DNA of 64,000 bases from the NCBI GenBank assembly GCA_963681505.1, contig OY811973.1:13828237-13892236 (forward strand), in the 5' to 3' direction. Below the pieces are notes generated by a model. It was given only the letters and a program-made list of their open reading frames with translations, ran no database searches and was not told the origin of the DNA. The position numbers and the translations under genes are program-made. This stretch comes from Eunapius fragilis (taxonomy: Eukaryota > Porifera > Demospongiae > Spongillida > Spongillidae). Below are positions 12,211 through 22,036 of this stretch, one piece after another; the stretch's first letter is position 1; the number at the start of each line of letters is the position of its first letter.

Positions 12211-13707
12211 TTGATATAACAATGGGTAGATGGTAAATAATCAAGTTCTCGAAAATCAAGTTTCAGACCATCAATGAAATGGTGCCAATATAATGGTGCC
12301 AAGTTATTTCATCATTAATATTGCTTGCTTTGATATAAATTGAGGGCTGGGAGTTAACTATGTAGCTCTTGTAGACATTTTCAGTTTTGTCTTCGGAAGT
12401 GCAAAAATAAGTGAATTGTTATACAGTGTTTTATCCGATGTCTATCGACGTATCGTGTAATGGCGCCATGCCGCTGCTTGGTGCATGTATAACTGCCGTT
12501 CTCCATAACTGTTAATAATCTTACTGAAAGGCTAGGGGGAAGGAGAAAATGGGACTGAGTTCGAGACATGGGACGAGCATTTTTGTTCTCTAAAAGCGCA
12601 CGATGAATTCGAATGGAAACAACGCCATTTTTTGTTGTGTAAAATGGACGTGATCAGATTTTCTGTTGTCCCTCTATTGAGACGCGAATCCCTTTTTTAT
12701 GACTTATTTACGGCATCAATCCTGTATGGAACCAAAGGTACTTCAGTACCTATATGGTGAAACCATAGATACTTCAGTACCTATGGTGGAACCTAGGTTC
12801 CTATAACTTCTTAATTTTTCTAAGTGGAACCTTGTAAGTTTTTTTAATAGCATGCGCATACTTCTTAATCTTCAGATGGATGGTTCTCCCTATCAAGTCT
12901 CTGTTAATTACCTATTAATAAATACTTTTTAGAGTTGCGTAAGAAGTGGAACTAAAGCAATAAAACTGATAACGTGGAGAATGCGGTGTCAGTACCACGA
13001 AAACATTAGGCGTCAATGAATGAAACAGGCCTGCGCAATAAGTCTGCTAATTGATGGTTATTATCCAACTTTATCGAAGAGATTTACCTTGCACATATGT
13101 GTGCACTGTCATACTGCTAAATTTATGCGCACATCGTTAGATATACTCAATGCTTAGGCGCTTCGCAACAATATAATTGGATGGAAGAGCCACAACGTAC
13201 CACGCCTACCATGTTCAAAAATGATAACCAAAGAATATCTTCTATATATGCTGAGCTACTGAAAAAAGTTTATTTACAAGGTAACCTTTGGATCAGTAAA
13301 ATGGTACGTGGCAATAGTAAGCAATCATTGAGAGTGGAAAAATTTCCAGTGAAGGCATTAAAGTTATGATTCCCCCCCCCCCCCCCCCCCCCCTCTACCC
13401 CCGGTATCTGTCCGATTACTCGTGGTAAGCATCAGTTTAATGCCAATTTTGGGTCCGGGCACGAGACATCTACAGCCCTTGTATATTTGCAAAGCGCATG
13501 CGCACAGTATACATAAGGGGCGTGGTACACGGAGTGATTGTGTCACATGACTATCAGATGTAAATAAGACGAAATCTAGAATATACTCATTGGAAGAAGT
13601 TCAGTTTAGCTGAAGATAAAGAACCGTAAGTTTTGTATGTACACCGGCCTACACGAAGTGTGGGTCCAACTGTCGTTGCTCTAATTAGTGCGCAATCATC
13701 GGATACC
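12211..13707. other. intergenic
   Basis: No gene recognised. It contains a few dispersed copies of a GGTACTTCAGTACCTAT-like word at 12730-12790 and a C tract at about 13373-13393. Confidence 0.4.
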
Positions 13708-16240
13708 ATGTCCAAGTCTGATGGGGTATTCAAAACACTGGACGCTGTACTTGACGCCGGAGATTCACAGATAGAGAGGGCCGGTGAGCGGGTACTCGGG
13801 GATGTAGTTGTGGCGCAGTATAGCAGGGTGGGAAGAGATGGGAAGTGGACAAGATTGTGATACCGTTTATTTCACCCGAGAAACTTGGTCGAATTGAGCT
13901 ACGATTAAAACTACAAAGTGCCTTGAATGACTGAATAGCACACTTCATTGAATGCTAATGGTGGTTTACATTGATACCTGTTCATGGTGTGTTTGTACTA
14001 TAGAGCAGTGTGCATGTATGCATTTTCTTTAGGCCTGTGAAGAGAGAATATAATAATAGGGTGAATGGGGGTGTGCCAACCAGTTTAACCTTAGCTAGTT
14101 ACCAGCTTTCAACTTTAAATGTGTCCGTGGATACATGCAGAACTGACAGACGGCCAAATTGGGAGGAAAATGAAAATAATAATACTACGCTAAGGTCTGG
14201 GGACTATCAACTGTACCTCCGTATGGCGATCCTTGACCTGCATTGATCTTTCTAATAATTCGATTGACCTTGTTTTAAAATTTCATTGTTTGCCCTCACT
14301 TCCTCCTCCTCCCCATACCACTACTGTAGTCTCCTCTGGCGTCAACAAATTTACCCTTGAGGCACAGGAAGTCAGACTGCGTCCAATCGCATTGAACGAT
14401 TTGTATAGGTATGTGTGTCATGTCAGTACATGCATGTTTGCATGCATGTGTGTGTATGTATGTGTTAGTGTGTATGTGTATTACTGCATGTGTTAGTGTG
14501 TGTATGTGTGTATTTATGTGTTAGTGTGTGTATGTGTGTATTTATGTGTTAGTGTGTGTATGTGTGTATTTATGTGTTAGTGTGTGTATGTGTGTTACTG
14601 CATGTGTGTGAATGTGTGTGTGTGTTTATGCAAGCTATGTGAGTGTTACCTGCACACATGGTTCTTCCTCACGTTCCCCAGGGGTAACCTCATTTCAGGT
14701 GAAGTATTTTCTTATGGTGGGAAGTTTCTAGAAGCTGATGGTGACAATAGGAAGAGAATTGTTCTAGGTGATCCCAAAGCAGTAAGTTGTTTGTACTTAG
14801 AGAGAAGGAAACACTGTGGTTTAGTTGTGACCTCGGAGTTTGCACCCACATGTATGTGGACTTTTCTGACCACTCACATAATTATCGTGTGGCCATTAGT
14901 ATGACTCTTGTATGACCAGTCATGTGATCCCTCATGTGATCCCTCATGTGATCCTGCTCTTATCTCTTTGCATGCAACAGTGTGTGGATTTTTTTGCCAG
15001 CGTGATAGAAAATATTAAGTCGGACAGTTCACTTCAGTTCATCCTCACAGTTTTCAGTGACGTCACAGAGGTGTGTGTTTTATGTATGTGGTGTGTTTGT
15101 TTGTGTGTGTTGTGTGTGTGTGTGTGTGTGTGCTTTTTAAAAAACAATTTGTGATGTTTTGTTTCACACTGTGAGGACTTCATTTTGTCTTGCCTCTCTC
15201 TCAGGACAATGATGTGGTTTGCTTACTGGTCACTCTGCCGACGACAAGGTGAGAAAGAATCTTTGCTTGTCATTGTGTGTTTAAACATACAATGCCTTTT
15301 ACACATCCACCACTTCACACATACACCATCACACATGCACCATCACACATGCACCACCACACATGTACCACCACACATGCACCATCACACATGCACCACA
15401 TCACACATGTACCACCACACATGCACCACATCACACATGTACCACCACACATGCACCATCACACATGCACCACATCACACATGCACCCACCATCACACAT
15501 GCACCCACCATCACACATGCACCCACCATCACACATGTACCACTTCACATACACACATGTTCTAGGACTCTGCTGTGTCATACTCTAGTGAACGTCTTCT
15601 ATAGAAATGACATCTACAGCAAAATACAGGTACAATGGGAGAGCCTGAGTAATGAGAAAAATTCCCGAATGATAAATTGTCAAATGCATTTATTCAGTAT
15701 CTGAAAATATTTTACGACAACGTCAAATGCTTAATCTCCAAACACATCCCATAAAAAATGATGGATGTTGCAGGAGACTATGAAATAGACACTTGCAGCA
15801 TAAGTGGCTATCTTGTGTACCAAGCCATCGGGTTATTAGCAGCTGTTAGTGAGCTACTGGTGTGCTCCGATTGGCTAAAGTTTAAGCGTACAGTGCTGGT
15901 TGGCACATAAGCAGATAAGGAACCTTTGGGGCAACATGTTTACATTGAGGTTCGAAGTACTTTTTTTTTTGTGCGCACCTTAACTATCTTATCAACGGTC
16001 AGTGAGAAATAATTTTTAATTGAAAATAAAATATTTTTTATGGGTCCATCTGAAAATATTAATTTTAGTACTGGGTCAGTTGTGTCTATTAACTATTCCA
16101 GTTGCCAAGTTGTGTTGAATCCTTCCATCCCCAAATGTTAGAGCATATAGTGCAAAATCTTTGAAACTCACTCACACACACCAACACACTCACACAAACA
16201 CACACCAACACACACACACACCAATACACACACACACACC

Positions 16241-16276
<36 letters not shown>

Positions 16277-19092
16277 CAGGTGTGGTCTTTGCTAGGTTGG
16301 CTGCATTCATAAAGGAAGAAGATATTACTGAGGCTGAACTGCCGCAATACAGGGAAGATGTGATCAAGTACCTTGGTTCAACCGTTGGTTACCTGGGGTC
16401 TCAGGTAAGCTAAAGGCCATTGGTTACCTGGGAACTAAAAACAGGCCATTGGTTACCTCGGGTCTAAACAGGCCATTGGTTACCTGGGGTCTAAACAGAG
16501 GCCATTGGTTACCTGGGGTCTAAGCAGGCCGTTGGTTACCGGGGGTCTCAGGTAAGCTAAAGGCCATTGGTTACCTGGGGTCTAAACACAGGCCATTGGT
16601 TATCTGGGGTCTAAACACAGGCCATTGGTTACCTGGGGTCTAAACAGGCCATTGGTTACCTGGGGTCTAAACACAGGCCATTGATTATCTGAGGTCTCAG
16701 GTAGGCTAAACAGACCATCGGTTACCTGGAGTCTAAGCAGACCATTGGTTACCTGGGTCTAAGCAGGCCATTGGTTGCCTGGGGTCTAAGCAGACCATTG
16801 GTTACCTGAGGTCTCAGGTAAGCTAAACAAGCCATTGGTTATTATCATATGTCCACCTTTGGCATGATGTTGTTATGTATCAAGGTTGTGATGGTGTGTA
16901 TCTGGTGATCTCTTTCAGCCGGAGTACCTTGAAGGCATCACTATTGGACTGATGCCCTTCCTGAGGAAGGATTCCAATAGGGAGGCTTTCTTCAACAGCA
17001 ATGGAATAAAACCGTTAAGTGTGGGTGTTCATAGCCTCCCATGATTGTCAAGTGTACCTGTGTGTGGGTGTTCATAGCCTCCCATGGTTGTCAAGTGTAC
17101 CTGTGTGTGGGTGTTCATAGCCTCCCATGGTTGTCAAGTGTACCTGTGTGTGGGTGTTCATAGTACCTGTGTGTGGGTGTTCATAGCCTCCCATGGTTGT
17201 CAAGTGTACCTGTGTGTGGGTGTTCATAGTACCTGTGTGTGGGTGTTCATAGCCTCCCAGAGTTGTCAAGTGTACCTGTGTGTGGGTGTTCATAGCCTCC
17301 CATGGTTGTCAAGTGTACCTGTGTGTGGGTGTTCATAGTACCTGTGTGTGGGTGTTCATAGCCTCCCAGAGTTGTCAAGTGTACCTGTGTGTGGGTGTTC
17401 ATAGTCTCCCATGGTTGTCAAGTGTACCTGTGTGTGGGTGTTCATAGCCTCCCAGGGTTGTCAAGTGTACCTGTGTGTGGGTGTTCATAGCCTCCCAGAG
17501 ATGTCAAGTGTACCTGTGTGTGGGTGTTCATAGTACCTGTGTGTGGGTGTTCATAGCCTCCCAGAGTTGTCAAGTGTACCTGTGTGTGGGTGTTCATAGC
17601 CTCCCATGGTTGTCAAGTGTACCTGTGTGTGGGTGTTCATAGTACCTGTGTGTGGGTGTTCATAGCCTCCCAGAGTTGTCAAGTGTACCTGTGTGTGGGT
17701 GTTCATAGCCTCCCATGGTTGTCAAGTGTACCTGTGTGTGGGTGTTCATAGCCTCCCAGGATTGTCAAGTGTACCTGTGTGTGGGTGTTCATAGCCTCCC
17801 AGAGTTGTGTACCTGTGTGTGGGTGTTCATAGCCTCCCAGGGTTGTCAAGTGTACCTGTGCGTGGGTGTTCATAGCCTCCCATGGTTGTCAAGTGTACCT
17901 GTGTGTGGGTGTTCATAGTACCTGTGTGTGGGTGTTCATAGCCTCCCATGGTTGTCGTTTGCTTAGGGTTCTCACCAACTTGGACAGGCGCCTCACATTC
18001 CAGCTCCAGTACCAGCTGATCTTCTGTGTGTGGATGCTAACTTTCAATGAGAGAATTGTCAACAAGATGAAGGAGTGAGGGGGTAGAGAAGATGGTGGTG
18101 GCCCACGCTATAATCTCCTCCTCCCCATGCAGTGAACCTGTGGTTCTGACGCTCTGTGATGTGCTTAGAGCTACTAGTAGAGAGAAAGTGAAGAGAGTTA
18201 TATTGGCATCATTCAGAGTTAGTTATTAAATGTTAATCTGGTTGCTAAGTGTGAGTTGGTTGCTATGGTGTTACAGAACATGCTGGAGAAGGGTGCGAAG
18301 GAAGTTAGTGACCAGTATGCCAGCCAGATGATACACTTCAAGAGCCTCCCAGTGAGCAGTGGGGAGCATGGGATGGAGACGGGGAGGAGCATGGGATGGA
18401 GACAGGGAGGAGCGTGGGATGGAGACAGGGAGGAGCATGGGATGGAGACAGGGAGGAGCGTGGGATGGAGACAAGCCCTCTTCCCCATCCCCTTGTTTTC
18501 TTTACTGCTATTATCTCGTGCAGGTGTTGGGTGTGATGATGAAGCAGACTTGGCCAGATACCGACCTCCAGGTGAGTGGGGGCGTGGTTATTTGTTGGGG
18601 CACTTGAGGCAAAATGTGATATAAAGAGAGGGATACTGTGAGGGGAGTGGCTGGATTGAGGGATACTGTGAGGGGGAGTGGCTGGATTGAGGGAAACTGT
18701 GAGGGGAGTGGCTGGATTGAGGGATACTGTGAGGGGGAGTGGCTGGATTGAGGGATACTGTGAGGGTTACAGTGGTGGTTTTTTTTTTCTCCCAGGCTGA
18801 CTTGGAATTTCTCAACGAGAGACTAAACAACAGCCTTCAAGATTTGAGGTACCAGTTATTAATAATTAGTGGTAACATATATGTATATATGGTATATAAC
18901 AGAGCCTTTTGTTTTCTGACCATCTGTGTGCGCTAGCATGAACACTTAACTGTACATAGTCAGTTACTTGGATGATGATAAAGTGGGACATCTTGTTGGG
19001 GCAGAAGTCATTGCATAGTCCCGAGGCAACGAAAATTAACACTTTCTAAACATAAAAGAATGTGTGTGTGCATGTGTGTGTGTGCATGTGTG

Positions 19093-19123
<31 letters not shown>

Positions 19124-20348
19124 GTGTGTGTGTTACCTGTGTTCCAACATTTTCAGCTCCTTTGATGAATACATGGCTGAAGTAAAGAGCTTACGCCTTG
19201 AGTGGACTCCTGTTCACTCCTCAGACAAGTTCTGGGTCAGTATGGGCACATGGCTACACCCTCACCCTCACCTCTCCTTACCCCTCACCCTCACCTCTCC
19301 TTACCCCTCACCCCCCACAGAGGGAGAACGTGATGAAGATGAATGACAATGATCATGAAGTGCTCAAGTAGGTGGGGTGTGATGGTGGGGTGTGAGGGGT
19401 GTGATGGTGGGGTGTGATGGTGGGGTGTGAGGGGTGTGATGGTGGGGTGTGATGGTGGGGTGTGATGGTGGGTGTGATGGTGGGGTGTGATGGTGGGGTG
19501 TGATGGTGGGTGTGATGGTGGGGTGTGATGGTGGGGTGTGATGGTGGGTGTGATGGTGGGGTGTGATGGTGGGGTGTGATGGTGGGGTGTGATGGTGGGT
19601 GTGATGGTGGGGTGTGATGGTGGGTGTGATGGTGGGTGTGATGGTGGGTGTGATGGTGGGGTGTGATGGTGGGTGTGATGGTGGGTGTGATGGTGGGTGT
19701 GATGATGGGGTGTGATGGTGGGTGTGATGGTGGGGTGTGATGGTGGGGTGGGATGGTGGGGTGTGATGGTGGGGTGATGGTGGGGTGTGATGGTGGGTGT
19801 GATGGTGGGGTGTGATGGTGGGGTGTGATGGTGGGTGTGATGATGGGGTGTGATAGTGGGGTGGGATGGTGGGATGGGATGGTGGGATGTGATGATGGAG
19901 TGTGATGGTGGGGTGTGATGGTGGTGTGATGGAGTGTGATGGTGGGGTGTGATGGTGGTAGGTAAATATTGTGTGTAGGTAGTGTGTGGGGTGTGGTGGA
20001 TGGTATTGTGTGTAGGTGGCTATGGAAGGTGGGGTATGTGTTCTGGGGTGTCTAGTGGACAAACTATGTAATGGTGTCACACAGTTGCTATATTTAGTAA
20101 CATTGCACTGTGATCTCATTGTCAAGGCTTCTGGTGCAGATCCTTCAGTCAGCCAACCCTGTAGCTGTGGCTGTGGCCGCACATGACCTGGGAGAGTATG
20201 TCCGCTATTACCCTCGGGGGAAGAAGTGAGTCCTTAGCACATGACCCCTCCCCTTCTAACACAGTTACTGTGTGTCGCATGGTGTGGGCCTATGTGTCAT
20301 GTCATGTCTGCCTATGTATCACATGATGCGTTGCATGGTGTTGGTGTT

Positions 20349-20395
<47 letters not shown>

Positions 20396-21294
20396 TGATG
20401 TATGTCATGTGATGCTTCACATGGTGTGGTGCTTGCCTCTGTTTTGTTGGCGTGCGTGGTGTGTTGCCACATGCGTCTCTCCTGTATGTCACATGACGGG
20501 ACATGCGTCTCTCCTGTATGTCACATGACGGGACATGCGTCTCTGTCCTGTATGTCACATGATGGGACATGCATCTCTCCTGTATGTCACATGACGGGAC
20601 GTGTGTCTCTGTCCTGTATACAGGACAGTGGAGCAGCTGGGAGGGAAGGAGCAGGTGATGGCACTGGTTAACAATGGCAACCCAGAGATACGTATGCAGG
20701 CATTGTTGTCCATCCAGAAGATGATGGTGCAGAACTGGTTAGTCTGACCCCTCCCCCATCCTCCCCCTTTTCCCTCCTCCCCATGCCTTATGATTACGTC
20801 CCGTTATGATTCCTCATGTGTGAATGATTAATTAACTAGAAATATTCCAAGACCTTTTTTTTTTTTTTTTGGAGTGAAAAACAAAATCTTAGCCCATGAT
20901 ACTAGGGAGAAGAAGTCAACCCTCACACTGTGTGTACTTACAACTATTTGGTAATGGTTATGTTTTTTGTCCATTTTGTTATTTGGAACATCAAATATGC
21001 TGCCTGGTGTTTGCAAATAGACCATTGAGAGCTAATTAATTAATACAATGACAAACAAGTTTGACAATCCATAGTCCAACTCTAGTGGTTTGTTGTTGAG
21101 TGCATTTCAACTTCATTTTCATGCTGACAAATTTGAGAATTATAAAATCTCCAACTAGACATGGAAACCAGTTAGCACACTTGTACTAACCCTTATATAT
21201 ATATATATTGTATCTATGTTTCCAATTTTAACCCCTTTTCTCTCTTTTCTCAAGGGAATATCTTGGTAAGCAGTTAGAAGCAGGCAAGGCATAG
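13708..21294 (+). CDS. ATP6V1H: V-type proton ATPase subunit H (V1 sector)
   Basis: Subunit H bridges the cytosolic V1 stalk to the V0 proton channel and is needed for ATP-driven acidification of organelles. I assemble 18 exons: 13708-13783, 14330-14408, 14682-14781, 14981-15070, 15205-15248, 15605-15629, 16276-16404, 16919-17018, 17967-18074, 18133-18217, 18277-18351, 18524-18571, 18796-18848, 19157-19235, 19321-19367, 20127-20225, 20624-20737 and 21255-21294, about 463 residues against roughly 480 in animals. Diagnostic blocks are [67 protein letters not shown] and QNWEYLGKQL. The 25-nt exon 6 (RNDIYSKIQ) aligns with the animal RQDPF region. All junctions are in phase except exon 8 to exon 9, which is one base short. 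The first exon is the least certain. Confidence 0.93.
14415..14640 (+). repeat. GT-rich tandem repeat in ATP6V1H intron 2
   Basis: A unit of about 29 bp of the type TGTGTTAGTGTGTGTATGTG is repeated, beginning within 10 bases of the exon 2 donor at 14409. Confidence 0.85.
15300..15560 (+). repeat. CACATGCACCA minisatellite in ATP6V1H intron 5
   Basis: Tandem variants of ACACATGCACCATC and ACACATGTACCACC, C/A-rich on the coding strand, end about 45 bases before micro-exon 6. All three plus-strand frames are open through part of it, producing spurious His/Thr-rich frames. Confidence 0.85.
16170..16275 (+). repeat. CA microsatellite abutting the exon 7 acceptor
   Basis: An impure CA run whose final CACACAG serves as the splice acceptor of ATP6V1H exon 7 at 16276. 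Confidence 0.85.
16381..16838 (+). repeat. minisatellite derived from the ATP6V1H exon 7 splice junction
   Basis: Roughly 16 copies of a 28-36 bp unit, CCATTGGTTACCTGGGGTC followed by TAAACAGG. The first copy is the last 24 coding bases of exon 7 plus its donor. At least three later copies (near 16550, 16695 and 16815) keep a CTCAGGTAAGC- or CTCAGGTAGGC-type donor. Confidence 0.9.
17017..17957 (+). repeat. minisatellite starting at the ATP6V1H exon 8 end
   Basis: More than 20 copies of a 44-bp unit, TGTACCTGTGTGTGGGTGTT then CATAGCCTCCCATGGTTGTCAAG, with shorter 25-bp variants. The first partial unit overlaps the exon 8 end (TTAAGTGTGGGTGTTCATAG), and the array runs to within about 10 bases of the exon 9 acceptor. 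Confidence 0.92.
18362..18475 (+). repeat. 23-bp minisatellite in ATP6V1H intron 11
   Basis: About five copies of GGGATGGAGACAGGGAGGAGC(AT/GT) start 10 bases after the exon 11 donor at 18352. Confidence 0.88.
18618..18768 (+). repeat. 30-bp minisatellite in ATP6V1H intron 12
   Basis: Five copies of a unit built on GGATACTGTGAGGGGAGTGG and CTGGATTGAG lie between exons 12 and 13. Confidence 0.88.
19368..19965 (+). repeat. GGTGGGGTGTGAT minisatellite from the exon 15 donor
   Basis: The array begins at the donor itself (GTAGGTGGGGTGTGATGG) and continues as 10-13 bp variants of GGTGGGGTGTGAT for about 600 bases. The antisense strand is open through it as a His/Pro/Thr frame that is not a gene. 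Confidence 0.92.
20340..20395 (+). repeat. GT microsatellite
   Basis: Near-pure TG run in ATP6V1H intron 16. Confidence 0.9.
20462..20623 (+). repeat. minisatellite running into the exon 17 acceptor
   Basis: Five copies of a 32-34 bp unit, CATGCGTCTCTCCTGTATGT then CACATGACGGGA. The last copy turns into CTGTATACAG, which is the splice acceptor of ATP6V1H exon 17. Confidence 0.88.
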
Positions 21295-21424
21295 TGACTT
21301 GTGTACACAAATGATTTTGCTGATTTGGCAACTGTTGTTGTAACTATTATCATTTGACAATGTTCATATCTTATTAATATATATTTGCACTTTGTTTTTC
21401 GTGTGTTGCAGCATAGACTTGGAA

Positions 21425-21430
21425 AATAAA
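21425..21430 (+). promoter_or_regulatory. polyadenylation signal candidate
   Basis: AATAAA lies 131 bases after the ATP6V1H stop codon. Confidence 0.55.
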
Positions 21431-21470
21431 ATTTAAAAAGGTTTGACAGTGAGCTCGGAGCATGAATCTG

Positions 21471-21527
21471 CGAAATGAATTCGCAAATTGGTCCATTGGG
21501 CGAAATGAATTCGCAAATTGGTCCATT
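21471..21527 (+). repeat. 28-bp direct repeat, two copies
   Basis: Two adjacent copies of a unit starting CGAAATGAATTCGCAAATTG and ending GTCCATTG lie just past the ATP6V1H polyadenylation signal, in the gap between the convergent ATP6V1H and receptor genes. Confidence 0.8.
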
Positions 21528-22036
21528 GATACTGTCTTAGTCAAAACCATCACTACCAGGGCATTAAACTGCTATAGGGGCGTTCTTGACGTGATATATT
21601 AACAACTACCGCGGTAGTATTAGAAACTTTTAATGTTTCACCGCGAAGAATTTGTTGAAGTCAAAGAGGACGGCCGCGGGGTTTCGTTCTGATACAGTCT
21701 AATAAATGACAGTTGTCCCTGGAGCACCTACGCGACGGCCGGCATTCGCTTTAATTTGCTGTGACGTAGCAGGTCTGCGTGACTAACCTCGTTGTTAACC
21801 AGTACCAGTCTAGATCGTACACATTTGCATTTAATGTTTACATTTCGTAATTACGCTAAATAGCGCACACATGATGGTTGGACACAAGATCTGATTGCTC
21901 TGACCCACCTGTACATGTACATGTACTGTACATGTCATGCGCCATAATCCAATGAATTCAATTCGACTACCAGCGTTTACATGATGCCTAGTTGTACATG
22001 TATCTCAATGAATCTATTTAGCAGTACTTCAAGTCA

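Noticed and set aside
15185..15704. His/Thr-rich frames in all three plus-strand phases
   Set aside because: Products of the CACATGCACCA minisatellite; the only real coding parts here are exon 5 and micro-exon 6 of ATP6V1H.
17084..17957. CRISPR-like regular repeats in intron 8
   Set aside because: Units are contiguous with no unique spacers and lie in a eukaryotic intron; it is a minisatellite.
19364..20182. 272-residue minus-strand frame rich in His, Pro, Thr and Ile
   Set aside because: It is the antisense of the GGTGGGGTGTGAT minisatellite in ATP6V1H intron 15, open only because of the repeat.
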